Positions 59,185 to 64,000 of a DNA stretch of 64,000 nt are shown piece by piece. The notes beneath the pieces are model-generated. The model had not been told where the DNA came from. It searched no databases and saw nothing but the letters and a program-made list of their open reading frames with translations. Source of the stretch: CAVSMC01 sp963798655 (GTDB lineage Bacteria > Pseudomonadota > Gammaproteobacteria > Burkholderiales > Casimicrobiaceae); the NCBI GenBank assembly GCA_963798655.1, contig CAWCUH010000016.1, positions 496,001-560,000 of the forward strand, given 5' to 3'. Position numbers and translations under genes: made by a program. Position 1 is the first letter of the stretch. Every line of letters starts with the position of its first letter.

Positions 59185-60177
59185 ATGTCGCGCGATATCG
59201 CGGTCGTCGGCGCATCGGCCGGGGGTCTGGACGCGCTTCGTACGCTCCTCGCGAGCCTGCCTTCGGACTACGCGGCGGCGATGTTCATCGTTTTCCACAT
59301 GGCGGCGGAGTCGCCGGGCAGCCTGGCCGTGATTCTCCAGCGCGCGACGACGCTGCCGGTGCGGGCCGCGGAGGACGGTGCGCCGGTCGTTCCGGGCGAA
59401 ATCCGCGTCGGCGTCCCCAACCGGCACCTGGTGCTCGAAGGCGGCCGGATTCGGCTTTCGAGCGGCCCGCGTGAGAACCGTCACCGGCCGGCGATCGACT
59501 CGCTGTTCCGCTCGGCTGCCTTCACGCACGACACGCGCGTGGTCGGCATCGTGCTCACCGGGATGCTGGACGATGGCGCTGCCGGGCTTTGGTCGATCAA
59601 GGCACACGGCGGCCATGCGATCGTGCAGGACCCGGCGGACGCGACGTTCCCCGACATGCCGCAGAACGCGATCGATGCCGTCGACGTCGATCAGGTGCTC
59701 CGATTGCCCGACATCGCGCCGGCGCTCGCGCGGCTCGCGCAAGAGCGCGTCGGCGTCGCGACGCCGACGCGCGATTTGAATCTCGAACTCGAGGTCGAAA
59801 TGATGGCCAACGACGACTTCTCGATGGAGAAGCTCGACCGCCTCGGCGATCCATCGAAGCTCACCTGTCCCGAATGCGGCGGAGCTCTGTGGGAGATGCG
59901 CGAGCCGCCGACGCGCTTCCGATGTCATGTCGGCCACGGTTACTCGATGCACAATCTCTTCGCCGAGCAGAACACGCAGGTCGAGGCGTCGCTGTGGGCC
60001 GCCGTGCGCGCGCTCGACGAGGCCGCGCACATCGCGCGGCGACTGGCCGACCAGGCGCAGCGGTCGAACCGGCCGAAGTCGGCGCGGACGTTCAGGGACC
60101 AGGCAGAAGACAGCGCGCGCCACGCCACGCGTATTCGTTCGCTGATCGAGCGCGGCCCCGCGACGGCCGCGTCGTGA
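59185..60177 (+). CDS. Stand-alone CheB-type protein-glutamate methylesterase with Cys-rich C-terminus
   Basis: The 330-residue protein has the CheB catalytic domain at residues 4-190, with Ser11 (GASAGGLDAL), His38 (IVFHMA) and the acidic position Asp130 (GMLDDGA). There is no receiver domain, unlike classical CheB. Residues 225-270 form a likely zinc-binding element, CPECGG followed by RFRCHVGHGYS, and a helical tail follows. No cheR, receptor or other chemotaxis gene is nearby. It probably acts in a non-motility sensory role. I chose the ATG 59185; an upstream GTG at 59164 is possible. Confidence 0.88.
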   Translation: MSRDIAVVGASAGGLDALRTLLASLPSDYAAAMFIVFHMAAESPGSLAVILQRATTLPVRAAEDGAPVVPGEIRVGVPNRHLVLEGGRIRLSSGPRENRHRPAIDSLFRSAAFTHDTRVVGIVLTGMLDDGAAGLWSIKAHGGHAIVQDPADATFPDMPQNAIDAVDVDQVLRLPDIAPALARLAQERVGVATPTRDLNLELEVEMMANDDFSMEKLDRLGDPSKLTCPECGGALWEMREPPTRFRCHVGHGYSMHNLFAEQNTQVEASLWAAVRALDEAAHIARRLADQAQRSNRPKSARTFRDQAEDSARHATRIRSLIERGPATAAS

Positions 60178-60215
60178 ACGCGCGCGGCGTGCGGTGACGT
60201 CGGTCGAAGACGAAG

Positions 60216-60944
60216 TCACCGCGGCGGCGTGGAACGCGGAATCGCGATCCGCGACGGTGTCCGCGGTGGATTCGGCGCCGCCGGCGGGGGCCGGAACAGC
60301 TGGTAGAAATCCTCGACGAGACGCACGTACGCCTGCGTTTCAGGGTACGGCGGTACGCGCGCGTACGTGCCGACGACCTGCTCGCCGGCGTTGTACGCGG
60401 CGAGCGCAAGCACGACGTCGTTCGCAAAGCGAGCGAGAAGATCGCGCAGGTAGCGTGTGCCGACTGCGACGTTGGTCGCCGGATCCATCAGCCGCTGCGC
60501 GGTCGAGCGGCGCGCATCGCCGGCGACGCCGTAGCGCTCGCCTGTTTCAGGCAGCACCTGCATCAGGCCGACGGCGCCCTTGCTCGAGATCGCTTCGGGA
60601 TCGAACGCGGATTCGACGGCGATCACGGCCTTCACCAGTGCGGGCTCGAGTTGCTGGCGCTTCGCCTGCGCCTCGATCAGAGCGTCGAAGCGCGTAACGT
60701 TCGCGCTCGCGGTGACGCGCCGGTACAGCGGCGTCGCCCGCAGCCGCTCGATCGCGCTTGCATCGCGTGACGGCAGCGAGGGATCGAGCGTCGTTCGACC
60801 CCTGAAGAACAGCTGATAGCGTTCGTCGAGGCGCTCGGTGGCGAAGTGGCTTCGGCCTTGCTCGTCGACGTAGCCCCAGAGATCGGCGCGCGCGAGCGGT
60901 GCGTACGCGAGCGCGACGGCGATCGATGCGCGAGCGAGCGCTAC
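60216..60944 (-). CDS. Lytic transglycosylase (SLT domain), no conventional start codon seen
   Basis: The SLT domain (AVIAVESAFDPEAISSKGAVGLMQVLP with the catalytic Glu, then LAAYNAGEQVV) cleaves the glycan strands of peptidoglycan. It is preceded in frame by ADLWGYVDEQGRSHFATERL, a DUF4124-like segment often found in these enzymes, and by the signal-peptide-like VALARASIAVALAYAPLARA. The frame is open from beyond 60959, but there is no ATG, GTG or TTG before the DUF4124-like segment. The first conventional start, GTG 60635, would cut into the catalytic domain. The 5' end given here is the approximate start of the signal-like region, not a proven codon. Confidence 0.7.
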   Translation of the reverse strand, partial: VALARASIAVALAYAPLARADLWGYVDEQGRSHFATERLDERYQLFFRGRTTLDPSLPSRDASAIERLRATPLYRRVTASANVTRFDALIEAQAKRQQLEPALVKAVIAVESAFDPEAISSKGAVGLMQVLPETGERYGVAGDARRSTAQRLMDPATNVAVGTRYLRDLLARFANDVVLALAAYNAGEQVVGTYARVPPYPETQAYVRLVEDFYQLFRPPPAAPNPPRTPSRIAIPRSTPPR

Positions 60945-61153
60945 AGCGCCTTGAACGACGCCTCTCCGGTCAGCGCGCGACTCGTCGCTTCGACGAGAAG
61001 CGCGCGCGTGACGTCGTCGATCGGCTGCAGGTCGCGCATCAACGCCGCTTGCGCGAGCAGCGGACCGACGTCGTCGGGATAGATGGGTGAGAGCTTCGTG
61101 TCAGGCGGTGTCGCCGCGAACGGCGGCCGCGCGAATGCGCTGCCCGGATGCAT
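60941..61153 (-). CDS. Hypothetical 70-residue protein upstream of the transglycosylase
   Basis: I do not recognise this small protein. It begins MHPGSAFARPPFAATPPDTK and continues with PDDVGPLLAQAALMRDLQPIDDV, an amphipathic helical pattern with acidic and Leu/Ala residues, ending TGEASFKAL. It has no signal peptide or cysteines. Its stop overlaps the start region of the transglycosylase frame, so it could be a real gene coupled to it or a non-coding open frame. The more balanced composition, with Asp and Leu and few Arg, favours a real gene. Confidence 0.45.
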   Translation of the reverse strand: MHPGSAFARPPFAATPPDTKLSPIYPDDVGPLLAQAALMRDLQPIDDVTRALLVEATSRALTGEASFKAL

Positions 61154-61247
61154 GCGTACCTCGGTGGATTCGTCGTCGGATTCGACGCCGGGCCACCTAT
61201 TCTAGGCGCGTGCATTTGCACATGCCAGTGGCATTGGCCGCCGTGCG

Positions 61248-63425
<2,178 letters not shown>

Positions 63426-63530
63426 CGTCGTCGGCGTCGGGTCGGGTTCGCTGGCGCACGAGCGACATGCGCGCCGTCAGCTAGCCTACGACAGGCCGGC
63501 GAAAAACGCGACCGGCAGGCAAAGACGGTG

Positions 63531-64000
63531 CTAGCGTCCGCGCAGCAGCACGAGCACGGCGCCACCGCCGCCGGCATGCTGCGGGGCTTCGCAGTACGCG
63601 AGCACATCGTCCCACTGCGAGAGCCATCGCCGGACCTTGCCCTTCAGCACCGGCTCGCGATTGGGCGACGTCAGTCCCTTGCCGTGGATCACCCGCACGC
63701 AGCGAAAGCCGCGCTGGCGGGACTCGTGCAGGAAGTCGGCGAGCGCGTCGCGCGCCTCGTCCGACGTGTTGCCGTGCAGGTCGATCTCCGACTGCACCGC
63801 CCAATGGTGCCGGCGCAGCTTGCCGAGTACGTCGTTGCCGACACCGCGGCGCACGAACGTCTGCTCGCCCTCGAGCTCCTGGCCGATGTCCCAGCTCGCG
63901 GGAGCCGGCTCGTCCCCGAATTTGGAGGCGAGCAGCGCATCGCGGTCGTCGGCGATCCGCTGCCGGGGGACCGGTGCCGGACGTGGCCGGCGAATCTGCG
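63531..64000 (-). CDS. Smr-domain (MutS2-like) DNA-binding/endonuclease protein (partial)
   Basis: The 5' end lies beyond the right edge. The visible 156 residues consist of a Pro/Arg/Asp-rich region (RIADDRDALLASKFGDEPAP), a short linker (GQELEGEQTFVRRGVG) and a C-terminal Smr domain. That domain has the motif SEIDLHGNTSDEARDALADFL and HGKGL (VIHGKGLTSPN). Smr proteins are nicking endonucleases or nucleic-acid-binding factors related to the MutS2 C-terminus. At this length it is the small stand-alone type (YdaL/SmrA-like). It is followed by the kinase gene after about 100 bases. Confidence 0.9.
   Translation of the reverse strand, partial: QIRRPRPAPVPRQRIADDRDALLASKFGDEPAPASWDIGQELEGEQTFVRRGVGNDVLGKLRRHHWAVQSEIDLHGNTSDEARDALADFLHESRQRGFRCVRVIHGKGLTSPNREPVLKGKVRRWLSQWDDVLAYCEAPQHAGGGGAVLVLLRGR

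Overview
The window is high-GC chromosomal DNA from a Gram-negative bacterium, most likely a betaproteobacterium of the order Burkholderiales. I infer this from gene order. The blocks rne/rluC/HAD phosphatase/sppA, yciO-like/M50 protease/trpS/scpA/scpB/rluB, nadE/glnB/mscL and tldD..waaF..ilvE..glnE/yhdP/nitrilase are all typical of that group. A heptosyltransferase, a TonB receptor and an AsmA-like YhdP protein imply an outer membrane. No rRNA gene, phage, insertion sequence or CRISPR array was seen, and no tRNA was recognised by eye. The genes are tightly packed, so almost everything outside them is short.

Layout. 1-7 kb: the RNase E N-terminal half (running off the left edge), then divergently rluC, a HAD phosphatase, an SppA-type peptidase, a CorA-like membrane protein and a small membrane protein. 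7-10.7 kb: a two-gene DNA-repair pair (metallo-beta-lactamase exonuclease and ATP-dependent ligase), a palindromic repeat with a flanking duplication, and a solo LuxR regulator. 10.9-18.1 kb, all on the minus strand: TonB receptor (frameshifted), YfiR-like protein, hybrid kinase, CysB, a drug-efflux-type MFS transporter and a DUF192 protein. 18.2-24.7 kb: tRNA modification-type YciO/Sua5, site-2 protease, TrpS, ScpA, ScpB and RluB, then a nucleotidyltransferase. 24.7-28.5 kb: a minus-strand group of SDR, enoyl-CoA hydratase, histone-deacetylase-like hydrolase and a COG3146 acyltransferase. 28.5-31 kb: NAD synthetase, PII and MscL.

31-36 kb and 49-54 kb each hold a complete Liv-type (branched-chain amino acid/amide/aromatic acid) ABC importer, and in both the LivM permease and LivG ATPase are fused in one polypeptide. 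The first has a terminator hairpin after the binding protein and a roughly 105-bp tandem repeat between the permeases. The second follows a VOC/extradiol-dioxygenase gene, has a one-base frame disruption, and carries a dispersed-repeat-like sequence in its LivM-LivG linker. Between them lie tldD, LPS heptosyltransferase, a zinc-finger protein, ilvE, glnE, yhdP and a nitrilase. glnB, glnE and ilvE together put nitrogen control and branched-chain amino acid metabolism next to the importers.

54-64 kb: a minus-strand MoxR/DUF58/VWA set preceded by a PDZ-less trypsin-like membrane protease, then a CoA-ester lyase, an orphan CheB, a lytic transglycosylase with no conventional start codon, a second hybrid kinase, and a partial Smr-domain protein.

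The most unusual material is in the repeats. A 14-bp unit (GAGGGTCAGAGTGC and its complement) occurs as a long hairpin at 9.7 kb and five times at 53.8-53.95 kb, each time in the gap between convergent genes. At 9.7 kb it sits between two copies of the ligase gene's 3' end.
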